A stretch of DNA of 6,664 nucleotides from JAEYFP01 sp964566545 (GCA_964566545.1 CAZMIX010000082.1:1-6664), one strand, 5' to 3'; shown: positions 1 through 6,516, counted from the stretch's first letter. The notes: generated by a model not told the origin, from the letters alone. Program-made: numbers and translations.

Positions 1-1149
1 AGTATCTTATTACTCACGGTAGTTGTGGTGATTATATGCTGCGCGGTTGCGATTCCAACGGCAAACCAAATTGTAAAAATGCTTGAGAAGGGCATTCACT
101 TGGTCGATGCGGTCTCTAAGGGCGACTTAAGCAAGGAATTGGATGCAAAGTACTTAAAACGCAAGGATGAAATCGGAAATATGTGCCGTTATATTGATAA
201 TCTGCGCATGCAGCTGGTTGAAATTGTCGGCGGATTAAAGGGGCAGGTCGCTATTTTGTATCAATCCGCCCAAACGCTGGAATCGACATCCAATAATGCG
301 TATGAAGCAGTCGGACAGGTTGAGCGTGCAATACAGGAAATCGCCGACGGCGCTACTTCTCAGGCCGGTGAGACGCAGATGGCGACTGAAAATGTCATTT
401 TGATGGGCAAGATGGTTGAGGATACGGGCGGTCAGTTCTTTGAATTGGAAGGTAACGCATCTAAAATGCAGACCTCCGGCGAAGAAGCCACCTCTATTTT
501 GGACGAATTAAACCAGATCAATCAGCAGGCGATCAGTGCGATTGATGTCATTTATGAGCAGACGAATACGACAAACGAATCGGCGTTAAAGATTCGTGAG
601 GCGACTAATTTGATTACGGAAATTGCAGAGGAGACAAATCTGCTGTCACTCAACGCATCGATTGAGGCGGCGCGTGCGGGTGAACAGGGACGCGGCTTTG
701 CAGTCGTTGCCGCTCAGATTCAGAAGCTCGCGGAGCAGTCTAATGAATCCGCAAGGCAGATTGAAGAGATTATCACCTCTTTGATTCAGGATTCTACTAA
801 GTCCGTAGAGACGATGAACGAGGTTCGTGGAATCATGGAACAGCAGAATAAAAACGTGAAGCGGACGGAAAATTCCTTTGCTGTTGTTAAGCAAGGGATT
901 GATCATTCCATGGAAGGCATCAAGCATGTTGCCAAAAATACAAAAGACCTTAATCTTGCAAGGGTCAAGGTCATTGATGCTGTACAGAATCTGACGGCAA
1001 TTGCTCAGGAAAATGCTGCAAGCACGGAAGAAACTTCCGCATCGGCTACGGAGTTTGGCAATATGATGGGCGGCATCCGAGGTGAGGCAGAAGCACTTAA
1101 GCACGTTGCAAATGAGTTGGAAGAGAGAATGCGGATATTTAACATCTAA
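1..1149 (+). CDS. Methyl-accepting chemotaxis protein, C-terminal part (5' end outside window)
   Basis: This is a chemoreceptor that signals through CheW/CheA to the flagellar motor. The frame is open from base 1, so the start and the sensor domain lie upstream; a GTG at 25 is inside a hydrophobic stretch and is not a credible start. The visible 382 residues begin with the end of a membrane helix (about residues 1-18), then a HAMP-like linker (about 19-75, with the KRKDEIG segment), then a long helical coiled coil. The signalling tip is clear at about residues 207-247, with EETNLLSLNASIEAARAGE, RGFAVVA and KLAEQS, the conserved MCP hairpin. The C-terminal helix carries QENAASTEETSAS, typical of the methylation region, and the protein ends RIFNI with no CheR-tether pentapeptide. 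A strong hairpin follows 29 bp after the stop. Family assignment is certain; the ligand cannot be told because the sensor domain is missing. Confidence 0.96.
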   Translation, partial: SILLLTVVVVIICCAVAIPTANQIVKMLEKGIHLVDAVSKGDLSKELDAKYLKRKDEIGNMCRYIDNLRMQLVEIVGGLKGQVAILYQSAQTLESTSNNAYEAVGQVERAIQEIADGATSQAGETQMATENVILMGKMVEDTGGQFFELEGNASKMQTSGEEATSILDELNQINQQAISAIDVIYEQTNTTNESALKIREATNLITEIAEETNLLSLNASIEAARAGEQGRGFAVVAAQIQKLAEQSNESARQIEEIITSLIQDSTKSVETMNEVRGIMEQQNKNVKRTENSFAVVKQGIDHSMEGIKHVAKNTKDLNLARVKVIDAVQNLTAIAQENAASTEETSASATEFGNMMGGIRGEAEALKHVANELEERMRIFNI

Positions 1150-1178
1150 AATGGGGATAAAAGAACAAAGAGCGAACA

Positions 1179-1209
1179 TAAGGAAGCGGAACTGAAATCC
1201 GCTTCCTTA
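1179..1209 (+). terminator. Perfect 12-bp hairpin, possible terminator after the first MCP
   Basis: TAAGGAAGCGGA at 1179-1190 pairs perfectly with TCCGCTTCCTTA at 1198-1209 around a 7-nt loop (ACTGAAA). Three more pairs (AAC with GTT) follow after one mismatch. The stem is strong enough for an intrinsic terminator, but the downstream bases (CGTTATGTACAG) are not a U tract. It may therefore be an inefficient terminator or an RNA-processing/stability hairpin, and some readthrough into the next gene is plausible. Confidence 0.5.
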
Positions 1210-1263
1210 CGTTATGTACAGCAGGCAGAATAAAACCGGTTTTTAAAAAGAGGAATGAAGAAT

Positions 1264-1827
1264 ATGGCGGGCAGGAATATCGATGGTTATTATTTTCTAA
1301 ATGAAGAAGATGCGCAGATTGCAGATGTGGAAATGCAAAAAATCCAGTATATTTCCGAGAAAACAAAGAAAGAGGATCCAAAGGAGCTGCTTGACATTTA
1401 CGACAAAATGATCGGAAATAATATGTTTGTGACTCCGATTGGCTATGATTATCTGCGTCAGCTACAGGGGCTTTTATATAAAAGCGCAGAAATTGAAGAT
1501 GACAAGATTCAGGATATTCCGATCCGACTGTCCATTGCCGCGGCGCTCAGACGGCAGGAGGCGGAAAGGGAACGGCCGAACTATATGGCAGAGGTAAAGA
1601 AAAAGAAAAAGGATTATAGGCAGGAGTACAAGTCCTCGCTTGTTGTAAATGTAATACTCTCATTGGTGATCGCGGCGATGTTTGTCATTGCTTTAAAGTC
1701 GGATCATCCGAATATCCTGAATTACCGGTCGGCGATATTGAATCAATATGCGGAATGGGAACAGGATTTAACGGAGCGGGAGGCAGCGCTGCGGGAAAAA
1801 GAAGCCTCTCTCTTATTGAAGAAATAA
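1264..1827 (+). CDS. Conserved-looking hypothetical protein with one membrane segment
   Basis: I do not recognise a named family. From the ATG at 1264 the protein has 187 residues. The N-terminal two thirds (to about residue 120) is hydrophilic, probably helical, and starts NIDGYYFLNEEDAQIA, a pattern I associate with uncharacterised Lachnospiraceae proteins (recollection, not a search). A very basic patch (EVKKKKKDYR, about 110-119) leads into a single hydrophobic helix (about 124-144), followed by a charged tail of about 40 residues with coiled-coil character (REAALREKEASLLLKK). The basic patch before the helix suggests the N-terminal part is cytoplasmic and the tail outside. There is no signal peptide. 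Start choice: AAGAGG at 1248-1253 lies 10 nt before the 1264 ATG but only 1 nt before the in-frame ATG at 1255, so 1264 is preferred; 1255 would add three residues. It sits between a chemoreceptor and a regulator gene, which gives only a loose hint of envelope or signalling work. Confidence 0.85.
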   Translation: MAGRNIDGYYFLNEEDAQIADVEMQKIQYISEKTKKEDPKELLDIYDKMIGNNMFVTPIGYDYLRQLQGLLYKSAEIEDDKIQDIPIRLSIAAALRRQEAERERPNYMAEVKKKKKDYRQEYKSSLVVNVILSLVIAAMFVIALKSDHPNILNYRSAILNQYAEWEQDLTEREAALREKEASLLLKK

Positions 1828-1833
1828 CGAAAG

Positions 1834-1875
1834 TTTGTCAGTTTTCACAATTTTATCATATTTATCAAATATACT
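1834..1875 (+). promoter_or_regulatory. Probable promoter and repeat-containing control region of the response regulator
   Basis: The gap of about 80 bp before the regulator gene is very AT-rich. Possible elements are TTGTCA (1835-1840) with CATATT at 16-nt spacing (1857-1862), or TATACT (1870-1875) as a -10 with a poor, widely spaced TTCACA (1844-1849). Neither pair is ideal. Superimposed are related heptamers ending in TCA: TTTGTCA (1834-1840), GTTTTCA (1841-1847), TTTATCA (1852-1858) and TTTATCA (1861-1867). OmpR-class regulators bind direct repeats, so autoregulation is possible, but the spacings of 7, 11 and 9 nt are uneven. Confidence 0.4.
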
Positions 1876-1908
1876 AGAAAGGATAAAGGGATATAGGCAG
1901 GTGATAAA

Positions 1909-2586
1909 ATGGAACGAGTGAAGGTATTGGTTGTAGATGATGAAAGCCGGATGCGAAAACTGGTAAAGGATTTCCTTGTCAAACAGAACTTTGAGGTGAT
2001 CGAGGCGGAGGATGGCAGTCAGGCTTTGGATTTGTTTTTTGACGAAAAGGATATTTCCCTGATTATTTTGGATATTATGATGCCAAAGATGGACGGCTGG
2101 CAGGTATGCCGGGAAATACGTGAATATTCTAAGGCGCCAATCATTATGCTGACGGCAAAGAGTGATGAACGGGACGAGCTGCAGGGGTTTGAGCTTGGCG
2201 TAGATGAATATATTTCCAAGCCGTTCAGCCCAAAGATCCTTGTTGCCAGAGTAGAAGCGCTTTTAAGAAGAAGTAAAGTCTACGGAGCGGATGACAGACT
2301 GGAGTTGGGCGGGATTGTAGTGGATAAAGCCGCACACCTTGTCAAAATAGACGGAAATCCGATCGAACTGAGCTTTAAAGAGTTTGAGCTTTTGACATAT
2401 TTTCTTGAAAATCAGTCGATTGCCCTTTCCAGGGAAAAAATTTTGAACCATGTATGGAATTATGATTATTTCGGAGACGCCCGCACAATTGACACACATG
2501 TAAAGAAACTGCGCAGTAAAATGGGCGAAAAGGGAGATTTTATCAAGACAATCTGGGGCATGGGCTATAAATTTGAAGCTGAATAG
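1909..2586 (+). CDS. OmpR/PhoB-family two-component response regulator
   Basis: This is a DNA-binding regulator switched by aspartate phosphorylation, 225 residues, a normal length for the family. The receiver domain (about 1-120) has the acidic pair D10/D11, the phospho-acceptor D55 in LIILDIMMPKMDGW, the switch threonine T82 (IIMLTAKSD) and the conserved lysine K104 (YISKPFSP). The C-terminal winged helix (about 130-223) has LSFKEFELLTYFLEN, SREKILNHVWNYDY, a recognition-helix region RTIDTHVKKLRSKM, and the wing TIWGMGYKFE. All residues needed for phosphorylation are present. The start at 1909 is fixed by AGGTGAT (1899-1905), and the first residues (VKVLVVDDE) are the normal receiver beginning. 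Its likely partner is the histidine kinase at 4211-5677, in the same orientation but separated by a chemoreceptor gene. Target genes are unknown; repeats upstream suggest possible autoregulation. Confidence 0.96.
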   Translation: MERVKVLVVDDESRMRKLVKDFLVKQNFEVIEAEDGSQALDLFFDEKDISLIILDIMMPKMDGWQVCREIREYSKAPIIMLTAKSDERDELQGFELGVDEYISKPFSPKILVARVEALLRRSKVYGADDRLELGGIVVDKAAHLVKIDGNPIELSFKEFELLTYFLENQSIALSREKILNHVWNYDYFGDARTIDTHVKKLRSKMGEKGDFIKTIWGMGYKFEAE

Positions 2587-2592
2587 AAGAAC

Positions 2593-2621
2593 TTGTCAAA
2601 TCATGTATTTTTTGGTAGAAT
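2593..2621 (+). promoter_or_regulatory. Sigma-A type promoter for the second MCP (and probably the kinase)
   Basis: TTGTCA (2593-2598, 5 of 6 to the -35 consensus) is followed after exactly 17 nt by TAGAAT (2616-2621, 5 of 6 to the -10 consensus). A TG at 2613-2614 just before it forms an extended -10. A perfect TATAAT also occurs at 2624-2629 but is spaced too far from this -35. The promoter begins 6 bp after the regulator's stop codon, so the MCP and the downstream kinase can be transcribed separately from the regulator. No terminator hairpin is visible between the regulator and this promoter, so readthrough is also likely. Confidence 0.7.
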
Positions 2622-2658
2622 AATATAATTAAGAACTATAAAAATATGATGATTATGC

Positions 2659-2664
2659 GGGAGG
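2659..2664 (+). promoter_or_regulatory. Ribosome binding site that decides the start of the second MCP
   Basis: GGGAGG, followed by TAAG, is a strong Shine-Dalgarno match. It lies inside the reading frame that would begin at the ATGs at 2646, 2649 or 2655, so those starts are unlikely. The ATG at 2676 is 11 nt downstream. A weaker AAGGGA (2669-2674) is 7 nt before the next in-frame ATG at 2682, so 2682 is a real alternative two codons later. Confidence 0.6.
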
Positions 2665-2675
2665 TAAGAAGGGAC

Positions 2676-3434
2676 ATGTCAATGAAGCAAACAGAAGTAA
2701 AAGAAGGAACATTTAGCAGGACGGCGTTAATGAACAAAAGGGCGATTTTATGTTATGCAGTTGTATGTGCCGTATTATTTTTTGCATATATGCTTGAGCT
2801 GGTAAAAGGCAACAGGACGATTGGCTATACCATCACTTTTGCATTAATTTTGCTGGTTCCCCTCATTTTTTCTATCATTTATTACAAAGCGAACCGCTCG
2901 GGAAAGTTAGTAAAGAGAGCGATCGCAGTTGGATTTGGGGCTTTGTATGCATATGTATTGTTGACTTCTACAAGTGTTCTGAGCTTTGTTTATGCGGTGC
3001 CGATGTTTATTGCAATTACGGTTTTTTCGGATGCGACTTATACCTTGCGCGTAGGCGTTGGAGCGACACTTATTAATATTGTGTTTATTATTATGAATGT
3101 GATGCGCGGAGCAAACAGTGCCGAGAATATTGTTAATTATGAAATACAGATGGCTGCATTGATCCTGATGAATTTGTTTTCTTATCTTTCTTCAAAGACG
3201 CTTAGGACGATTTCCGATTACGAAATCGGACTTGTTGAAAAGGAACAGAAAAAGCAGGGCGAAATGCTGGAAAAGATTGTGGCGGCAACAACAGGCATGT
3301 GTGCGATGATCGAAAATATTGATATGGAATCTAAGACGATGGCATCTCAAGGCAAAGAAAGCCGCATCGCGATTATGAAATTGTGTCGGGCACTAATGAA
3401 CTGGCAGGGACAATTCAAAATCAGCTTAGAATGA
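2676..3434 (+). CDS. N-terminal half of the split MCP: six-helix membrane sensor module
   Basis: As read, this half would give 252 residues from the ATG at 2676. Hydrophobic segments lie at about 23-43, 49-70, 80-98, 100-118, 124-143 and 157-172, with short loops and no sizeable outside domain. Sensing would therefore be within the membrane, of a membrane state, or through a partner protein, rather than through a periplasmic-type ligand domain. After the last helix a charged helix (GLVEKEQKKQGEMLEK) begins the coiled coil. The last 18 residues (KLCRALMNWQGQFKISLE) come from the out-of-frame region after the lesion and do not resemble an MCP. Alone, this fragment lacks every CheA/CheW contact and could not signal. 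Confidence 0.75.
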   Translation: MSMKQTEVKEGTFSRTALMNKRAILCYAVVCAVLFFAYMLELVKGNRTIGYTITFALILLVPLIFSIIYYKANRSGKLVKRAIAVGFGALYAYVLLTSTSVLSFVYAVPMFIAITVFSDATYTLRVGVGATLINIVFIIMNVMRGANSAENIVNYEIQMAALILMNLFSYLSSKTLRTISDYEIGLVEKEQKKQGEMLEKIVAATTGMCAMIENIDMESKTMASQGKESRIAIMKLCRALMNWQGQFKISLE

Positions 3435-4177
3435 CCGAAAGCATTAATCAATTGACCGATGCAACCGTACAACTGGTCAGTGAAATTCAAAATAAATTTT
3501 CCGATACAAAAAAAATCACGCTGCATGGCGCAGAAAATATAAAAGCGCTTGGCGAGGCTTCGGTAATCAGCAAGGAGGCTTGTGCAACGGTTCATGAGAC
3601 GATGGGCAGCCTTTCCGAAAAGATTGACAAGATGAATTCCATTTTGGGGTTGATTAAGAGCGTGACAAGGCAGACGACACTATTGAGTCTGAATGCGAGT
3701 ATTGAGGCGGCGCAGGCTGGTGAAAACGGTAAAGGCTTTGCTGTTGTAGCAGAGGAAATTAAAAAACTTGCGGAAGAGACCGCTGTTGCCACAGGCAAGA
3801 TTGGAGCGATTTTTATAGAGCTTGAAGAGCAGACGGAAGTCGTCGAGCAGTCGGTTAACAGCTTAATCGACGCAAACAAACAGCAAGAAATTCTGATGAA
3901 GGAAACCGCCACTACATTTAAAACGATTCAGTATGATATTGACTGGGCGAATAACAGCATCGGTACGCAGGCAGAGCATGTAAACATGGTATCAAACAGC
4001 AATGGGGAAATCAACGAAGCGATCGGAAACTTAAGCGCATTCAGCGAGGAGCTTTTCGCTAACGCGGAGAACACAAAGGAATTGACAGAAAAAACAATTA
4101 CAGGAACAGAGGTAATCAGTGGTCTGCTTGACCGCGTGATGGTAGATGTGCAAAGCCTGCAGGTCTTTGTTCATTAA
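3383..4177 (+). CDS. C-terminal half of the split MCP: cytoplasmic signalling domain
   Basis: This frame is open from 3335, but no strong ribosome binding site precedes the GTG at 3383 (about 264 residues), so separate translation is doubtful; it is best read as the rest of the upstream gene. The segment is a methyl-accepting signalling domain: VSGTNELAGTIQNQL, then the hairpin tip TRQTTLLSLNASIEAAQAGE, GKGFAVVAEEIKKLAEET at about residues 95-133. This tip binds CheA and CheW. The returning helix holds SAFSEELFANAENTKELT in the place of the usual C-terminal methylation helix. The protein ends QVFVH with no CheR-binding tail. If expressed alone it would be a soluble signalling domain without a sensor. 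Confidence 0.75.
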   Translation: MSGTNELAGTIQNQLRMTESINQLTDATVQLVSEIQNKFSDTKKITLHGAENIKALGEASVISKEACATVHETMGSLSEKIDKMNSILGLIKSVTRQTTLLSLNASIEAAQAGENGKGFAVVAEEIKKLAEETAVATGKIGAIFIELEEQTEVVEQSVNSLIDANKQQEILMKETATTFKTIQYDIDWANNSIGTQAEHVNMVSNSNGEINEAIGNLSAFSEELFANAENTKELTEKTITGTEVISGLLDRVMVDVQSLQVFVH

Positions 4178-4210
4178 AGAATTAATATCAGGAAGCTATG
4201 GCGATCATTT

Positions 4211-5677
4211 ATGAAGCATTCGATTAATAAACAATTTGCATTGACATTCAGCGGCTTGATGGCCGGCACAATTTTAGTGTGCTGGTTTGCCAATGCGATG
4301 TTTTTAGGGAATTTTTATGTCCTACACAAACAGGGGGTGCTGCGTAACGCCTATGAACAGATCGACAAGGCGGCAAGCGACGGTAATATCCAATCGGATA
4401 GTTTTGGCATCACGCTCGAACGAATTTCTTCCAGAAATAATTTGGATATTTTGATACTGGATTCGGATACGCAGACGATCAGATCAACAGTCAATGATGT
4501 GGACGTGCTTACCGATCGGATTTTAAGCTATTTTTTCCGAGGGACAGAAAAGGCGCAGCCATTGTTTTCCAATGATCAATATCATGTGCAGAAGATTTTT
4601 GATGCATGGATGAATATGGAGTTTATTGAACTATGGGGGCTGCTGTCCAACGGAAATATGATCATTATCCGCTCCCCAATGGAAAGTATCCGTGAAAGTG
4701 CAATGATTGCCAATTCCTTTCTGGCTTATGTGGGCGCAATTGCAATCGTCATCAGTGCGCTTGTGATCTGGTTTATTTCAAAGAAAATTACGGAGCCGAT
4801 CTTAGAGCTTGCCAATATTTCGGAAAAAATGACACATTTGGATTTCGAAGCAAAATACAAGGCCGACGGTAATCATAATGAGATCGCACTATTGGGTCGG
4901 CATATTAATCAGCTGTCGGGGACGTTGGAAAAGACGATTTCTGAGCTAAAAACAGCCAACAATGAGCTACAGTTGGATATTGCGAGAAAAAATGAAATTG
5001 ATGAGATGCGTAAGGAGTTTCTTTCCAATGTTTCGCACGAGTTAAAGACACCGATAGCGCTTATACAGGGCTATTCCGAAGGGCTGAAGGACTGTGTTAA
5101 TGACGATGAGGAAAGCAAGGATTTTTATTGTGATGTGATCATTGACGAGGCGGGAAAAATGAATAAGCTTGTAAAAAACCTGCTTGAGTTGAACCAGCTG
5201 GAATGCGGAAATGAAAGTGTGATCATGGAGCGGTTTGATATTAACGAGCTGATCGGCAATTGTACGAATTCAATCGAAATCATGCTGAGGCAAAATGACA
5301 TCAAACTTGTTTTTAATTATCAGGAGCCGGTTTATGTATGGGCCGATGAATTTAAGCTTGAGCAGATTATCAATAATTATCTCTCTAATGCCATACATTA
5401 TGCGGCAGGCGAAAAGGTAGTGGAAATTACGGTGGAGCACGTTGAGGGGCATGTTCGGGTAAAGGTATTTAACACGGGAAGTCCAATTCCGGAGGAAGCC
5501 ATTCCCCATCTATGGACGAAGTTTTACAAGATGGACAAGGCAAGAACGCGGGAATATGGAGGGAGCGGCATTGGATTATCCATTGTAAAGGCAATAATGG
5601 AGTCCATGAACCAGCAATATGGCGTGATTAATTATGACAACGGTGTTGCATTTTGGTTTGAAGTAGACGGGAAATAA
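4211..5677 (+). CDS. Membrane sensor histidine kinase with HAMP domain
   Basis: This kinase, 488 residues, is the probable phosphodonor for the regulator at 1909-2586. Order: a membrane helix at about 10-35; an extracytoplasmic region at about 38-168 with no family I can name; a second helix at about 169-190; HAMP at about 190-243 (KKITEPILELANISEKM); a coiled coil; and a HisKA domain with the phospho-acceptor H276 in NVSHELKTPIALIQGYSEG. The ATP-binding domain (about 374-488) has the N box EQIINNYLSNAIHYA with N389 and N393, a G1 box as FNTGSPIPEEA (NTG in place of the commoner DNG), an F box LWTKFYKMD, and G2 GGSGIGLSIVK. It appears fully functional. The MKHSINKQFAL start looks natural, but the nearest purine-rich site, AGGAAG (4190-4195), is 15 nt away, longer than ideal. 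Translation may be weak or depend on the MCP ending 33 bp upstream, in the same reading frame. Confidence 0.95.
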   Translation: MKHSINKQFALTFSGLMAGTILVCWFANAMFLGNFYVLHKQGVLRNAYEQIDKAASDGNIQSDSFGITLERISSRNNLDILILDSDTQTIRSTVNDVDVLTDRILSYFFRGTEKAQPLFSNDQYHVQKIFDAWMNMEFIELWGLLSNGNMIIIRSPMESIRESAMIANSFLAYVGAIAIVISALVIWFISKKITEPILELANISEKMTHLDFEAKYKADGNHNEIALLGRHINQLSGTLEKTISELKTANNELQLDIARKNEIDEMRKEFLSNVSHELKTPIALIQGYSEGLKDCVNDDEESKDFYCDVIIDEAGKMNKLVKNLLELNQLECGNESVIMERFDINELIGNCTNSIEIMLRQNDIKLVFNYQEPVYVWADEFKLEQIINNYLSNAIHYAAGEKVVEITVEHVEGHVRVKVFNTGSPIPEEAIPHLWTKFYKMDKARTREYGGSGIGLSIVKAIMESMNQQYGVINYDNGVAFWFEVDGK

Positions 5678-5731
5678 TTGATTGCGTGCCCGGAGGTTCC
5701 ATGTTAAACTGAGATTCAGAATGGCGATAAG

Positions 5732-5746
5732 CTTGTAAGATACAAG
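5732..5746 (+). repeat. Short inverted repeat ahead of the lipoprotein gene
   Basis: CTTGTA and TACAAG are perfect complements around a 3-nt AGA loop, ending 6 nt before the GGGAGG ribosome binding site. This could be a small RNA hairpin or a dyad operator. No T tract follows, so it is not a terminator. Short repeats of this size also arise by chance. Confidence 0.3.
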
Positions 5747-5763
5747 GAAATAGGGAGGATACT

Positions 5764-6516
5764 ATGATTGGCGACAGGAATATGCGTAAACGAATAGCAC
5801 TATTGATGATAGCTGTTGCAGTTGGTACGCAGCTTTCCGGTTGCAGCCTAACGGCCGAAGTCTCGGTGCCTGAGGAGGAAAGCACGCTGATTGCGGAATA
5901 TGCGGCGGGTTTGCTGCTGAAATATGATAGCAGGCATGAAAACGGGCTTGCGAGGATTGAGGAGGCGGAAGAGGCGGAAGAGGAAGAAGATACTGCTGCT
6001 CCGGAAGAGAAGAAAGAAGAGACGCCGGAGGAATCCGCGAATGCGATCCATGATGAGTTAGCTGCAGCGGCGGATGCGACTGCCGATTCCACCGTACCCC
6101 TTGGCGAAGCGATGGGACTTGCAGGCTTTGATGTGACCTACCAAAGTTACGAGGTCTGTGATATTTATCCGGAGGAAGCACCGGAAGACATTTTTTTCTC
6201 GATGCAGGCATCTCCAGGTAAGGATTTGATGATCGTACATTTTAATGTGACAAACACGTTGGAATATGAACAGCAATGCAGTATGGTGAATAACAGCACT
6301 TTGTTTCGCCTCATAATTAATGGAAACGAACGAATTAATCAGCAAACAACAATCTTGCTTAATGATTTAAAGCAATATCAGGATAAGATAGCCGGTTATG
6401 GAATGGTGGATGCCGTCCTCGTATTTGAGATAGCGGAAGGCTCGCAGAACAATTTTCAAATGCTGCAGCTTCTTGTAAAGAATGAGGGCATTGAGAATAC
6501 TTATATTCTACAGTAA
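5764..6516 (+). CDS. Lipoprotein with acidic linker and C-terminal domain of unknown function
   Basis: A 250-residue protein exported and anchored to the outer face of the membrane. The signal peptide has a basic start (RNMRKR), a hydrophobic core (IALLMIAVAVGTQ) and the lipobox LSGC, giving lipidated Cys27. An acidic low-complexity linker (about 66-92, mostly Glu and Ala) follows, then a C-terminal domain (about 110-250) with alternating strands such as KDLMIVHFNVTNTLEYEQQ and MVDAVLVFEIAEG. That pattern resembles the DUF4352-type beta-sandwich domains of Firmicute lipoproteins, but this is a resemblance by eye only. The start at 5764 is supported by GGGAGG (5753-5758) 5 nt before it; the ATG at 5782 would lie too far away. 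It lies 86 bp after the kinase with no terminator hairpin between, so cotranscription is plausible, perhaps as a sensing accessory or a target. A weak TTGCGT (5682-5687), 17 nt, TAAACT (5705-5710) could also promote it. Confidence 0.9.
   Translation: MIGDRNMRKRIALLMIAVAVGTQLSGCSLTAEVSVPEEESTLIAEYAAGLLLKYDSRHENGLARIEEAEEAEEEEDTAAPEEKKEETPEESANAIHDELAAAADATADSTVPLGEAMGLAGFDVTYQSYEVCDIYPEEAPEDIFFSMQASPGKDLMIVHFNVTNTLEYEQQCSMVNNSTLFRLIINGNERINQQTTILLNDLKQYQDKIAGYGMVDAVLVFEIAEGSQNNFQMLQLLVKNEGIENTYILQ
5962..5988 (+). repeat. Nine-base tandem repeat in the lipoprotein acidic linker
   Basis: GAGGCGGAA occurs twice in tandem (5962-5970 and 5971-5979) and is followed by the related GAGGAAGAA (5980-5988). 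The repeat is in frame and encodes Glu-Ala-Glu units. Slippage here would change linker length by three residues without breaking the frame. Confidence 0.7.

Larger units (their letters stand above)
2676..4177 (+). pseudogene. Six-helix chemoreceptor (MCP) gene interrupted by an apparent one-base deletion
   Basis: Two overlapping frames together encode one MCP: the membrane sensor half is in one frame (to a stop at 3434) and the signalling half in the -1 frame (open from 3335). Adding one base, most simply a G after the ATG codon at 3375-3377, would read ...RIAIMEIVSGTNELAGTI and give one protein of about 500 residues. In that protein six hydrophobic helices (about residues 23-172) run directly, without HAMP, into the MCP coiled coil and its tip. 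The junction has no long homopolymer and no good slippery heptamer, so programmed frameshifting is unlikely. The cause is either a true inactivating mutation or a sequencing/assembly error; the sequence alone cannot separate these. Neighbours are a regulator upstream and a histidine kinase 33 bp downstream, and the gene has its own promoter at 2593-2621. Confidence 0.82.

Noticed and set aside
646..1179. Long reverse-strand frame opposite the first MCP
   Set aside because: It lies wholly antisense to a clear MCP domain, has no family features, and is explained by codon bias of the + strand gene.
1139..1381. Reverse-strand 80-codon frame across the gap after the first MCP
   Set aside because: It has no recognisable ribosome binding site or domain and overlaps the hairpin and the start of a better supported + strand gene.
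3365..3390. Programmed -1 frameshift in the second MCP
   Set aside because: The reading direction would need -1 slippage, but no X-XXY-YYZ heptamer that preserves pairing is present and I saw no clear stimulatory hairpin just downstream; a deletion or sequence error is simpler.
5691..5712. Strong ribosome binding site CGGAGGT followed by ATG at 5701
   Set aside because: The frame stops after three codons (Met-Leu-Asn); it is too short to be called a gene and may be chance or a remnant.
5628..6345. Several overlapping reverse-strand frames opposite the kinase end and lipoprotein
   Set aside because: Their Ser/Ala- or Pro/Leu-rich sequences are the complement of the acidic repeat linker; the + strand has a signal peptide, lipobox and ribosome binding site.
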